Below, one piece after another: positions 23,579-34,194 of a stretch of 64,000 nt of DNA. The stretch's first letter is position 1; each line of letters starts with the position of its first letter. A model generated the notes under the pieces. It saw only the letters and a list, made by a program, of their open reading frames with translations. It was not told where the DNA came from and ran no database searches. The stretch comes from Cymbomonas tetramitiformis (Eukaryota; Chlorophyta; Pyramimonadophyceae; Pyramimonadales; Pyramimonadaceae), in NCBI GenBank assembly GCA_001247695.2, contig LGRX02034759.1:1-64000 (forward strand). The letters run 5' to 3'. The translations under genes and the position numbers were made by a program.

Positions 23579-24283
23579 GCGAGCTCTGTTAGAGATCACC
23601 AAGCGGCTCCTGCCGCCTGGACATCGACCGCTACGCCACCACGAAGAGCTCTTGAGCATTTCTTTTGGTTCGTCTGATGACCCTGAGCCCTTGGTCGCGC
23701 AATTTGACGAATGCCTGAAGGCTATCGCGGCTAGCGGAGCGGGTCCCCTGGACGGCGAAGCCGCCAAGAGGCAACTATTGGCGGCACTGGACGCCGAGTT
23801 CTACAAAGAGGTAATAACACCACTTCGCCTGGACACTGAGCTGGCGAAAGTGGGCATCGAGGAAGTTTACACCCACGTTCTGGAGGTGTGGTGGTGTGCG
23901 AACCCGAATGGCCCTCCCGACCGCCCTAAGGTTGCACCTATCCCGGCGCACACGCCTCTCGGATTGGCCTACACAGGTAACGAGCAGAGTGGCATTTCGG
24001 ACTTCCTCGAGGAGTTCGCTCGTGTTATTGGTGAGGCCTCTACCCTGCTTCCCTCCCTACGACAAGACGAGCGAGATGTTTCCCTCAACACACCACCGCC
24101 ACGGAAGGATTCTCACCGTCCGCATGGAGGCGGTGGTGTGAGATTTCCACCGTCCAAGTGGCGTGATGAACGAAACCGTCGTACGGACGGTAAGTTTCAC
24201 GGACGTGACCGTCGCGTGGGATGGAAGCACCGCTTCGCGACATCCCCACTCCCGAAAGGCGGGAATTGGCCTCAGGGTATTAG

Positions 24284-25365
24284 TGGCTACTACCCAAATT
24301 CATAGTCCTACCACAAGGACCAATGGGCAATTGCGGTTTCGATCACTAAATCGACTATTTGAGGCACAGGTAATATTTGCACATGATATTCATGAGTTAA
24401 ATGAATTTTATTTCTTATAGCGGCGGCCCCCATGAGACTTTAGGTGTGTGGTTGAACGACACGCTTTAGGGGTGTAATTTCACCAAAAGCTTGAAGAAAA
24501 TGGTGGTCCTACCACAAGGACCACCGTATTTTGAGTATTAGGAGTCACATGCGGGGCTCACGGTGATGCTCATGGTTATACATCTTGAGTTTATGACCAA
24601 ATAAGATAACTGAATCGGTTACTTCGCACCCTCATCACCATTTCCGCTCTATTTCAGCATGGCGCATGTTCAACACAATGCAAATTCCGAATTTAGTGAA
24701 TTTCGGACTTTAGAAATTGGCATTCATCCATTCTAAAATGTACACGCCAGTCGAAAAATAAGATATTTGGATGATGTTAGACTTTCAGAAATTCGCAATA
24801 CATATATACTTGAAGATTTAATGTGCCGCACACACCAACCTTGCGATATATGCCCTCTAGCAAGCAATTATGATGGCTGGCTGGTCAGCTCGCGTGACCA
24901 CTGTTTTAGGGGGGAAACCAACGAGCCAATATATTAGAGGGGAAGCCAACGAGCCAACGAGCCAATATATGCATTCCAACCGGGCCTACCGCCCAAATAT
25001 GATTGGGACATATGTATAGGTTCAATTTGATGGTATCCGCGCAGGTGTAGTGTTGATATATGATTGGTAAAAAATTATTGAAGATGAGTCACTAATTTGC
25101 CACATTTTGAATGTTCCAAAAACTCCATTTTGAAAAAAATTGAGTGTAGAGGTTTGAAGTGGGTTCGTCATGGATATATGGGATGGATATAGGCCAAACC
25201 AGCGTTCAAATAAATTAAAAATATAGGACCTATATATACCACCTTTCATTGGTTAGACACCACAAATCACGGGAGATGGCCAATTAAATTATCAGAACAA
25301 TGGTCCTCGTGGTAGGACCAGATCGTCGATTTGGTCCTACCACAAGGACTGCGGGGCAGTAGCCA
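24284..25365. mobile_element. TIR element, copy 2 (1082 bp)
   Basis: It has the same family ends as copy 1 (TGGCTACTACCC and GGGCAGTAGCCA) with TTAG duplications at 24280-24283 and 25366-25369. It interrupts TRG-1 gag. Four copies of a tCCTACCACAAGGACC-like motif lie inside (near 24305, 24508, 25302 inverted, and 25333). The interior is AT-rich with no gene. Confidence 0.88.
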
Positions 25366-26805
25366 TTAGAGCGCAGGGTGCTAGGAGCATCTCATTTCAC
25401 TCCGCATCCTCGGCCTTCGTACAGGAGTGCCCGCTCTGCCCTGGACACTTTCACGACACTGCACGTTGCCCTGAGGTGTGTGGTTCGTGCGATATTGGGC
25501 TACGTGATGCCGCCATGGACTTGGACGAGGTGGTTTCCGCCTTCCAAACCGCCTTCGACAACGAGAACGACGAAGAATTCGCTGACCTATGCCACGAGCA
25601 CGACCAGCCCGCTGGTGCGTACCGACCCTGAGCCCTTCACCTATCCGGTGCGGCACGACGTGGGATTACGTGCCCACTATGCGGGCTTGGGTCATGGTGC
25701 TTCGGAAGCCGGCATGGAGGGTGTACTTTCAGATGCACGCGGCGTCCTTGAGTCCCTGCGGTCTGCGGCTACGGCTGCACAGGTCGGTGGTGCCGCCACC
25801 GGCGGTAAACAGCAGCCTCTGCACATCGGTACTTTGTCAGTACCGCAGGTGGTGTGCGATGCGCCACCACCTGCCAATCACGAGATCGACGCTAGGCTAT
25901 ACCCTGTTTCGGCATCGGACCCTGCTTCTTTCGGATCCCCTTTCGAAGAACCGCTCCATGTCACTTTTATGGACCAGGTAATGCCTTCATGCCCTGACAC
26001 CTCTCTTAAATTGTGCTCGATTGACTCGGTTCACGAGTCGATTCACCCGAGAGAGCTTTCCGTGATCGACGATGACGACGACTCCGACAGTTTTTCTTAT
26101 TCCGGAGACGAGATTCCCTCGGCCCCACCGGCTACACGGTCACGTGTCGGTGTGGCAACATTGCCGAGGGTCTTCTCTTTCGCATCTCTAGCCCTGCCCG
26201 CGCTCATGTGTCTTGCATGTGTGTCGGCGGTTCAGGGTTCGGTGGTGCTCGATCGAGCCCCTGAATTCACCGCAGCAGTACATCCCGCTGAGGTAACTGC
26301 CAACAGTCTGCCTGCCTTGCCGTACACTTTTCCTTTCGGCAGGCCTTTTCCTTTTGAAGTTTCGGCAGGCTTGAACTCGGACTTTCACTTTTGTGGATTC
26401 CTAAATTTGCTCTACGAGTCTTCTTCTGGACTCTGGCTTCTGGATTATGGTTCTGGCTTCTGGTTCTGGACTCTGGCTTCTGGACTCTGGTTCTGGATTA
26501 TGACTTCTGGACTCTGGTTCTGGTTGGACATCTTTGACACTGACGACTTCTTCAACTCTGGTGAACTCTGCAGCTTTGTGGACCACTTTGAAAGTGGCTG
26601 AGTAGCTTTGAGATTGAGCTGTAGGAACTTAGCTTGTGAGCAGTTTCCTAGCAGCAGTTTTAGAAAGGGACCGCCCTGGCTAAAGCACAGGCCTCCCTCT
26701 AGCAGTTTCCAGCTACGAGCTGTTTGTTGTTTCGGAACAATTTGCTTTGTCTGTGCTCCGCTCTCTGCCACCTGTAACAGCACTATGTACAGTCACAGGG
26801 TGGTG

Positions 26806-26998
26806 TGCTGGATTCAGTGACCCGTAGGTCATAACTTACTCTGACTCCCGATAGCTGTACCAGTACTCGTACAGTACTAGGTGACAGATACCTAGGTCAC
26901 AGATCGCCTTATATTCGTTTATCTCTTATAATCAGTTTACACTTGTATGAGAACTATTCAGTGACCACCCGATATAATACGGTATATTATATCTCACA
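26806..26998 (+). repeat. 3' LTR of TRG-1
   Basis: This 193-bp partner of 18630-18823 differs by about one indel and one or two substitutions. It is preceded by CAGGGTGGTG. Confidence 0.92.
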
Positions 26999-27003
26999 CA
27001 TGT

Positions 27004-27339
27004 TTCACGTTTGCATCCTTGGCATCTATGCAAAGTATGAGGAGCATTAAGTGAGCATAAGTCCTAGGCTGTTTTGGTTTTTGGTTCATGGCGCATTCGC
27101 GACCTCTTGGGGTGTGGAAGTCGAGGTTGGTTTAAACCAACCTTGCTTGGGATGAAACCCAACCACATCGGATTACAATCCTGTTCATGATTCCAGCGGA
27201 ACCCATGGGTTATGGGCTGGGTTGGATTTTTTTAAAAAACCCAGCCCATGGATATCATCGTAATAAAAACCCCAGCCCATGGATATGCATTTTTTTAAAA
27301 CCCACGAAACCCGCGGTACCCACGTGGATATCCATTTAG
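27004..27339. other. Flank between TRG-1 and Repeat X; no gene seen
   Basis: It contains short imperfect repeats of AACCCAGCCCATGGATAT near 27235-27290 and nothing with coding character. Confidence 0.5.
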
Positions 27340-28048
27340 GGTGTTACTTGCCATCAGTAACCCTAAAATATGTTAAATTAAAGCAGTATGAACATTTCCC
27401 CAAGAAATTGAAGGAAAACTGTATTTAATTTTTCACTGTGTATCACGTGGTTTTTAGGAGGTATGTTACACCCCTGTAACTGTACACGTGAATATATATA
27501 ATATTAGGGTGTTACAGGTGTTGTACTATTATGAGCATATTTTTCAATAGCTAATAGAATAGGGTAACGAAAAAAATGATGACCATAACCATTTTTTTGA
27601 CAGGCATTTCAAGTTTTTCACGTATTTTAGTACAACCACTTTAGTATACCCATAGGTGTTACACACCTGATATTTAGGGTGTTACATGAGATATGACCAT
27701 GCACATTATGTTTTTGAGATACCTTAATAGGTGTAAAATCACAATTCGAGATAAAATGGGGTCGGAATTTCAGTTTTGAAATTTATCGCCAACGATTTTT
27801 ACCCATTTTCCACCTTTTTTGGCCAATATATATATATATATCTCAGTATATATATCTTGGTGTGTGTGTGTGGAATGTGCAAGTCACAGAACTCATGCAA
27901 ATTATCTCACTTTTGCACATGGTATTTTTCATGGCATAATAGTAAAGATATCTGATGGTCAACATCCGTGGTTGAACATATATATGGGTTTTACTGATTT
28001 GAAACCCATGGAAGTTGGTCCACTTCCCAATGATAAATTAGGTGTATC

Positions 28049-28244
28049 TGCTGGATTCAGTGCACCGTAGGTCATACCGTGCATGACTCCGTTCGACTGT
28101 ACCAGTACTCGTACAGTACTTGGTGACAGATACCTAGGTCACAGATGCATTATATATTCGTTTACCTTTATAATCGAGTTTACACTTGTATGAGAAAAGG
28201 ATTCAGTGACCACCCCGATATAATACGGTATATTATATCTCACA
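28049..28244 (+). repeat. 5' LTR of TRG-2
   Basis: It begins TGCTGGATTCAGTGCACC and ends ATCTCACA, then GGTTATGGGGTATTACC follows as in TRG-1. Inside is the palindrome-rich CCAGTACTCGTACAGTACT. Confidence 0.92.
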
Positions 28245-28615
28245 GGTTATGGGGTATTACCCCGCTTTTATCACTGCTGACTTTGCCATGATTGGCTAAG
28301 CTTTTCCGCTTGGCGGGGCGTTGGGGCCTCGCGAGGTGTTGAATTGGCCACTTTAGGGCGTGCGGTTTGCACCATGTTGCGGTGAAATTTCGAGTTGGGA
28401 CTTTCGGCAACTTCTTCGAGTGTCCGCGTTGGATTTTGTTTTAGACTTGGCTTGATCACCCCTGTCAACATCTCCTTGGCCGTCGCGTATTCGACTTCGT
28501 TGATTTCGTTCGACCCCATCTTCTCCTTACTCCGCAACTGCATTACGGTCGCCCGCCACCTTACAATTTGCACCTCGCCTTTTCCCCAACCCCCCTCCTA
28601 TAGGAATTTATTCTG

Positions 28616-31000
28616 ATGACTTCATCCTCCGTTGGTACACCGGCCGTGGGCGCTAGAATGCGCCTAGACTCTATTTTTGCTAGGAATGTGGGTGCTCGCT
28701 ATAAGAGCACCCCGCAGTCAGCGAAAGTTGTACTCGCTGCTGCTGACAGAACACGCGGCAATGCCGTTTTGCAATCATCCTGGGACACTGACGTCGTTAA
28801 ACGTGTTGCAAAGGACACCTTAGGTACTAAGGCGTCCTCATTTTCCGGAAGTGAACCTCATCGCCAACTTCTTTGGGATTCCTTGGTTACTGCCTTGGAG
28901 GCATCATTTGTCAACAAGGACAACGCCAACGAGGACATCTTTGACCTCGTGGACGTCACCAAGGAGGTTCACCCGATCTTCAACGACATTTTACTTCGTG
29001 CGTTGGTCTCTTTGACAACGCCCCACTCTCCAGCTCGAAGGTGGGTTGACGCTTCGGCTCGGATCTCTCCGCGCGACGGTAAGCGTGCCCTCCTTGAGGT
29101 GACCAAGCGGCTGCTGCCGCCTGGGCATCGGCCGCTCCGCCACCACGAAGAACTCTTGAGCATTTCTTTTGGTTCGTCTGATGACCCTGAGCCCTTGGTC
29201 GCGCAATTTGACGAGTGTCTAAAAGCTATCGCGGCTAGCGGAGCGGGCCCCCTGGACGACGAGGCCGCCAAGAGGCAGCTGCTGGCGGCACTGGACGTCG
29301 AGTTCTACAAAGAGGTGATTACCCCACTTCGTCTGGACACTGAACTGGCGAAGGTGGGCATCGAAGAGATTTATACCCACGTTCTGGAGGTTTGGTGGTG
29401 TGCGAACCCTAATGGCCCTCCCGCCCGCCCCAAGGCAGCCGCACCTGTCCCGACGCACACGCCTCTCGGGTTGGCCTACACGGGTAGCGAGCAGAATGAC
29501 ATTACGGACTTCCTCGAGGAGTTCGCTCGTGTGATTGGTGAGGCCACTAACCTTCTTGCCTCCCTACGACATGACGAGCGGGATGTTTCACGAGACGCAC
29601 CGCCGCCACGGAGAGACTCTCACCGTCCGCATGGGGGCGGTGGTGTGAGGTTTCCACCGTCCAAGTGGCGTGATGAACGTAACCGTCGTACGGACGGTAA
29701 GTTTCACGGGCGTAATCGTCACGTGGGATGGAAGCACCGCTTCGGAGCGTCCCCGCTCCCGAAGGGCGGGAATTGGCCTCAAGGTATTAGGGCGCAGGGT
29801 GCTAGGAGCATCTCCTTTCACTCCGCATCCTCGGCCTTCGTACAGGGGTGCCCACTCTGCCCTGGGCACTTTCACGACACTGCACGTTGCCCTGAGGTGT
29901 GTGGTTCGTGCGACGTTGACTTGCGTGATGCCGCCGTGGACTTGGACGAGGTGGTTTCGGCCTTCCAGACCGCCTTTGACAACGAGAACGACGAGGAATT
30001 CGCTGACCTATGCCACGAGCACGACCAACCACTGGTGCGTACCGATCCTGAGCCCTTCACCTATCCGGTGCGGCACGACGTGGGATTGCGTGCCCACTAT
30101 GCGGGCTTGGGTCATGGTGCTTCGGGCGACGGCATGGAGGGTGTGCTCTCGGATGCACGGGGCGTCCTTGCGTCCCTGCGGTCTGCGGCTACGGCTGCAC
30201 AGGTCGGTGGTGCTACCGCCGCTGGTAAGCAACCACCGCTACACATCGGCACTTTGTCTATGCCGCAGGTGGTGTGCGATGCGCCACCACCTGTCAATCA
30301 CGAGATCGACGCTGGGCTCCACCCGGTTTCGGCATCGGACCCTGCTTCTTTCGGGTCCCCTTTCGAGGAGCCACTGCGAGTGTCCTTTATGGACCAGGTA
30401 ATGCCAACATGCCCTGGCACCTCCCTTAAATTGTGCTCGATTGACTCGGATCACGAGCCAATTCACACGGGAGAGCTTTCCGTGATCGACGATGACGACG
30501 ACTCCGACGGTTATTCCTTTTCCGGAGACGAGATTCCCTCGGCCCCACCGGCTACACGATCACGTGTCGGTGTGGCAACATTGCCGAGATTCTTCTCCTT
30601 TGCATCTCTAGCCCTGCCCGCACTCATGTGTCTTGCATGTGTGTCAGCGGTTCAGGGTTCGGTGGTGCTCGATCGAGCCCCTGGATTCACCGCAGCGGTA
30701 CATCCCGCTGGGGTGACTGCCAACAGTCTATCTGCCTTGCCGTACTGTTTTACTTTCGGCATTTCTTTTCCTTCTTTGATTTCGGCAGGTTTGAATTCTG
30801 ATTTTCAATTTTCGGAATTCCTGATTTTGCTCTACGAATCTTTTCCTGCCTCTGGCTTCTGGTTCTGGACACTGGTCTCTGGGCTCTGGTTCTGGATTAT
30901 GACTTCTGGACTCTGGTTCTGGTTGGACATCTTTGACACTGCCAACTTCTTCAACTCTGGTGAACTCTGCAGCTTTATGGACCACTTTGAAAGTGGCTGA
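28616..31000 (+). CDS. TRG-2 Gag-like protein with zinc knuckle and membrane segment
   Basis: An intact 794-residue frame begins at ATG 28616 after a 371-bp leader. Residues 1-300 are a helical, charged region shared with TRG-1, 3, 4 and 5. Residues 320-390 are rich in Arg, Gly, His and Pro. A canonical CX2CX4HX4C zinc knuckle starts at Cys 412. An acidic, Ser-rich region follows, then a hydrophobic segment at about 660-682 (FASLALPALMCLACVSAV). The C-terminus ends in Trp/Phe-rich repeats of SGLWFW type (about 740-775). The knuckle supports RNA packaging. Membrane anchoring or an envelope-like role for the C-terminus is inference. There is no protease, RT or integrase. Confidence 0.88.
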   Translation: MTSSSVGTPAVGARMRLDSIFARNVGARYKSTPQSAKVVLAAADRTRGNAVLQSSWDTDVVKRVAKDTLGTKASSFSGSEPHRQLLWDSLVTALEASFVNKDNANEDIFDLVDVTKEVHPIFNDILLRALVSLTTPHSPARRWVDASARISPRDGKRALLEVTKRLLPPGHRPLRHHEELLSISFGSSDDPEPLVAQFDECLKAIAASGAGPLDDEAAKRQLLAALDVEFYKEVITPLRLDTELAKVGIEEIYTHVLEVWWCANPNGPPARPKAAAPVPTHTPLGLAYTGSEQNDITDFLEEFARVIGEATNLLASLRHDERDVSRDAPPPRRDSHRPHGGGGVRFPPSKWRDERNRRTDGKFHGRNRHVGWKHRFGASPLPKGGNWPQGIRAQGARSISFHSASSAFVQGCPLCPGHFHDTARCPEVCGSCDVDLRDAAVDLDEVVSAFQTAFDNENDEEFADLCHEHDQPLVRTDPEPFTYPVRHDVGLRAHYAGLGHGASGDGMEGVLSDARGVLASLRSAATAAQVGGATAAGKQPPLHIGTLSMPQVVCDAPPPVNHEIDAGLHPVSASDPASFGSPFEEPLRVSFMDQVMPTCPGTSLKLCSIDSDHEPIHTGELSVIDDDDDSDGYSFSGDEIPSAPPATRSRVGVATLPRFFSFASLALPALMCLACVSAVQGSVVLDRAPGFTAAVHPAGVTANSLSALPYCFTFGISFPSLISAGLNSDFQFSEFLILLYESFPASGFWFWTLVSGLWFWIMTSGLWFWLDIFDTANFFNSGELCSFMDHFESG

Positions 31001-31203
31001 GTGGCTTTGAGGTTGAGCTGTAGGAACTTAGCTTGTGAGCGGTTTCCTAGCAGCAGTTTTAGAAAGGGACCGCCCTGGCTAAAGCACAGGCCTCCCTCTA
31101 GCAGTTTCCAGCTCCTAGCTGTTTGTTGTTTCGGATCTTTGGACTTTGTCTGTGAGCCGCTCTCTGCCACCTGAACAGCACTCCGTACAGTTACAGGGTG
31201 GTG

Positions 31204-31396
31204 TGCTGGATTCAGTGCACCGTAGGTCATACCGTGCATGACTCCGTTCGACTGTACCAGTACTCGTACAGTACTTGGTGACAGATACCTAGGTCACAGA
31301 TGCATTATATATTCGTTTACCTTTATAATCAGTTTACACTTGTATGAGAACTTATCAGTGACCACCCCGATATAATACGGTATATTATATCTCACA
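31204..31396 (+). repeat. 3' LTR of TRG-2
   Basis: This 193-bp partner of 28049-28244 is preceded by ACAGGGTGGTG. Confidence 0.92.
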
Positions 31397-31562
31397 GTAT
31401 CAACTTTAAGTGGGTCAACCACTTAAGTGATAACTTGTCAGAACCTATGATCTATTTGGGCATATGGTTGTGCACTGAAAGAGTATCAAAATGATATCTT
31501 TAGTTTCCAAATAGATCAGGACATAGCGTGATAATAAATCTAAGCAATCTCACACAACACAA

Positions 31563-33002
31563 TAGTGTGTGTGTGTGTGTGTGTCCACAACAACCTCTAT
31601 CAGTTCAACATGTAGTTACTGATCTGAGAATGTACATGCTTATTGTGCTGATCAATTCTGAATCAATTGTCACAATGCAATGTTGCTGTTGTTGTTGCTC
31701 CAGCGATGATATGTGAGACGAATGGACAATGCCCAGCAGTGACCAGCTGCTTATCTGAGCATTGTATAATGCCTTCGGGTCTGGAGATTTCTCCATCCAG
31801 CCCTACAGCATGTTGGTTGATTATGTCCCTTATCTATCGCCATCACTTGACATCCAGCTGCTATCGTGATCAAGCTGGATGGTACTACGTATTATGTGTT
31901 GATATGATTATTGATCATTACACTTTCGAGTCAGTGCATTGTCAACTTACATAGTAGTGTCAGTGATTATTTATTACACTTGTGAATCAGTGTAATGTCA
32001 TATACTTAATGATACATAAGTTGCAGTGACGTGTGTAAGCAGTGACTTATGTTCATGTACTTTCTGATTGAGTACATGTGTGTGTGTGTGTGAGATTGTG
32101 CTACTACACACACTTGTATACAAGTGATTACTGGTATTACACTATACCAAGATGATCTATCATATAGGATGATCTGTATACCAATCACAGAGTATATCTA
32201 ACATGATGTATATCAGCTTAGCAGTGATTGTAATCCTGCCTATTCTCATCTACAGTGATGAGTTGCTTGGTCTATTTCACATATAGTTCCGGTGAGCTAG
32301 CCTTTCAGTGATCCACAATAGAACGAATATACTCATCCCGAATACTAGCACTTAGCTTTTTCTCTAGATGTCACCCTGCTGAAAAGTGGGCTGAGCCCCT
32401 TTGTGGGCGCGCTATAGCAGAGGGAGTAGCCCCTGGTGTTTTCACTAGCCTGCTCTGCAGGGATACCGCACTCTCAGGACTTTGTCCCCTTTGCTAACGT
32501 AAATGTTTTATTATGTTTTATTATTATTATTATTTCATCCCAAATCCTGTGTCAGAGTATATCGAGCTAATTATTGTGTTAAAGACCACCTTCAGGCACC
32601 TTACACTATATGGGTTTAAATATAGTTTACATGCACAACAGGTGTGCTTATGTGCAATGTCTGATGCATCGTGATACGATGCCATATATCCCAGCTGCTA
32701 TCGTGATCAAGCTGGTTTATTTATTACAGCTGCTAACGTGATCAAGCTGTATGCATAATGTATGCACATGTCACAATGATACAGTTGCTCAGTATAATAA
32801 TGTACATGTGATGTAATGTACATCTGCTGCATGCACCCAGTATATACTCAATGATTGTGTATACTGCAAGTGTGTGTGTGTGTGTGTGTGTTGCTGCAGG
32901 TATTATATCACCGCACACTCAATAATTGTACACACTATGATATTGCTGCTAAGCATCCATTTATCTGTCATGCGGAGTGTGTGTGTGTGTGTGTGTGTGT
33001 AA
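31563..33002 (+). repeat. TG microsatellites within Repeat X copy A
   Basis: Pure TG runs lie near 31565-31584, 32078-32092, 32870-32890 and 32978-33000. Their CA counterparts appear in copy B near 60115-60130 and 60220-60230. There are no genes between them. Confidence 0.85.
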
Positions 33003-34194
33003 GCTACTCACACAGCAGGTATGCAGTACACACTCATGATTGCAGGTTTGTATGCGAATCTGAAGGTGAATGGATTATAATATCTCGCGGCAAGCATCAG
33101 AGACTTGTATGGCATGCTGCAATATACTGTCATCATGCGTCATCTGTTCATGATAATTCCAGCAGGTATACACATATTCTGTCAAGGATATCATGATGCG
33201 CGCAGACGAGTGATTATTGCAACTTATTTGAAATGACGGTATTTTGATGACATCATGCACACTGATCTCGTCATCAAAAACTGCAAGGTAATCGTTGTGT
33301 ACAGAAGGCGATTTATTGCGATCATCAAAGTCGCTATGGTGCGCGCTGCTAATAATGAGCACATCTTGTCGCAATATGAACAGCATATGATACAAATGCC
33401 ATTTTTCGCGCGGAACATATTCTGAGGATGACTTTTTCATCCGCGTCTCAATATGTCGATTTTCGTACAACTGCGAATCGTAACTGCGCGTATATGTGAT
33501 CGCTGCGCATATGTATGCTGCATGACACCTTATCGCGCTGTATAGGTGACGATATGTACGATCTGCGACTGCGAATATGACGATGTCTCTTCGCGCACAA
33601 TTCTCGCTGTTGATTATGCAGCGGTCTATATTATCCGGATATGTCGATATATGTGCGATTGCGACGCCTGATATTATTCGCGCTCCGCAAACCTGCGCAC
33701 ACAATATTCAATATCTACTGCTGCACTCACACTAGATTGTCCTCGTTCTCGCCTTGACGAGCATAATACCAACTGATAAGGTCTCGCTAGCAAGCGAATA
33801 GATATGGCATGATAGCACGGATGTTATTGAACAATAACAACTCGTGCAGCGTAAGTGCGGGTGATGAGTGCAGTGCTTCGTCCGAAGTGACTGCTGTAGC
33901 TCAATGCTACCTCATTATACGCACGTGCCCTGCATCTCATAGATGCCACCGCAATCGGGTTGTGAACCCAAGGCATTGGTCGAACAACGTCAGTATCGGC
34001 TGAACGAATAAGCCATATGATACTCACATGCTTGTTCAGAACATGCTTAAAGCGAAGATGAGTTTTCTCCGAACCATTCGGTTCTTCAAGGTCCCATCTT
34101 GCTTTGCCATCTCGAGTCCAGAATACTGGCCTCTCGATGACAGGTGTCACTCAAGTCTCACCTTGAGTAAATGACAGATGATATGATTGTACAT

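Larger units (their letters stand above)
19198..26601 (+). pseudogene. TRG-1 gag-like protein, interrupted and frameshifted
   Basis: It is homologous to the intact TRG-2 protein. It starts at 19198 and loses frame early (before 19380). It is cut by TRG-3 after the SPRDGKR segment at 19671, resumes at 23584, is cut again by a TIR element at 24283, and resumes at 25370. A one-base insertion near 25610 shifts the frame again before the common C-terminus ending at 26601. The C-terminus has the membrane segment near 26160-26230 and the Trp-rich repeats near 26420-26530. Confidence 0.9.
18630..26998 (+). mobile_element. TRG-1: gag-only LTR element carrying three nested insertions
   Basis: LTRs of 194 and 193 bp flank the element, and a 5-bp target duplication CATGT is present at 18625-18629 and 26999-27003. 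Inside, gag is broken by TRG-3 (19672-23578) and by a TIR element (24284-25365); TRG-3 itself carries another copy of that TIR element. No polymerase genes exist. Apart from these insertions it is collinear with TRG-2. Confidence 0.95.
28049..31396 (+). mobile_element. TRG-2: complete gag-only LTR element
   Basis: The 196-bp and 193-bp LTRs are flanked by a 5-bp duplication GTATC (28044-28048 and 31397-31401). Total length is 3348 bp with one uninterrupted gag frame. Polymerase genes are absent, so it matches the layout called TR-GAG in plants. The equivalent uninterrupted target is visible at 61519-61523 in Repeat X copy B. Confidence 0.95.

Noticed and set aside
25378..25610. N-terminal part of a 407-codon frame in TRG-1
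   Set aside because: Up to about 25610 the frame is out of register with the Gag homologue; only the part after the one-base insertion is genuine Gag.
33075..33704. 209-codon minus-strand frame in Repeat X copy A, with a similar 140-codon frame at 59409-59831
   Set aside because: Similarity is at DNA level across the whole repeat. Frames are broken by indels between copies and coding outside this stretch is absent.
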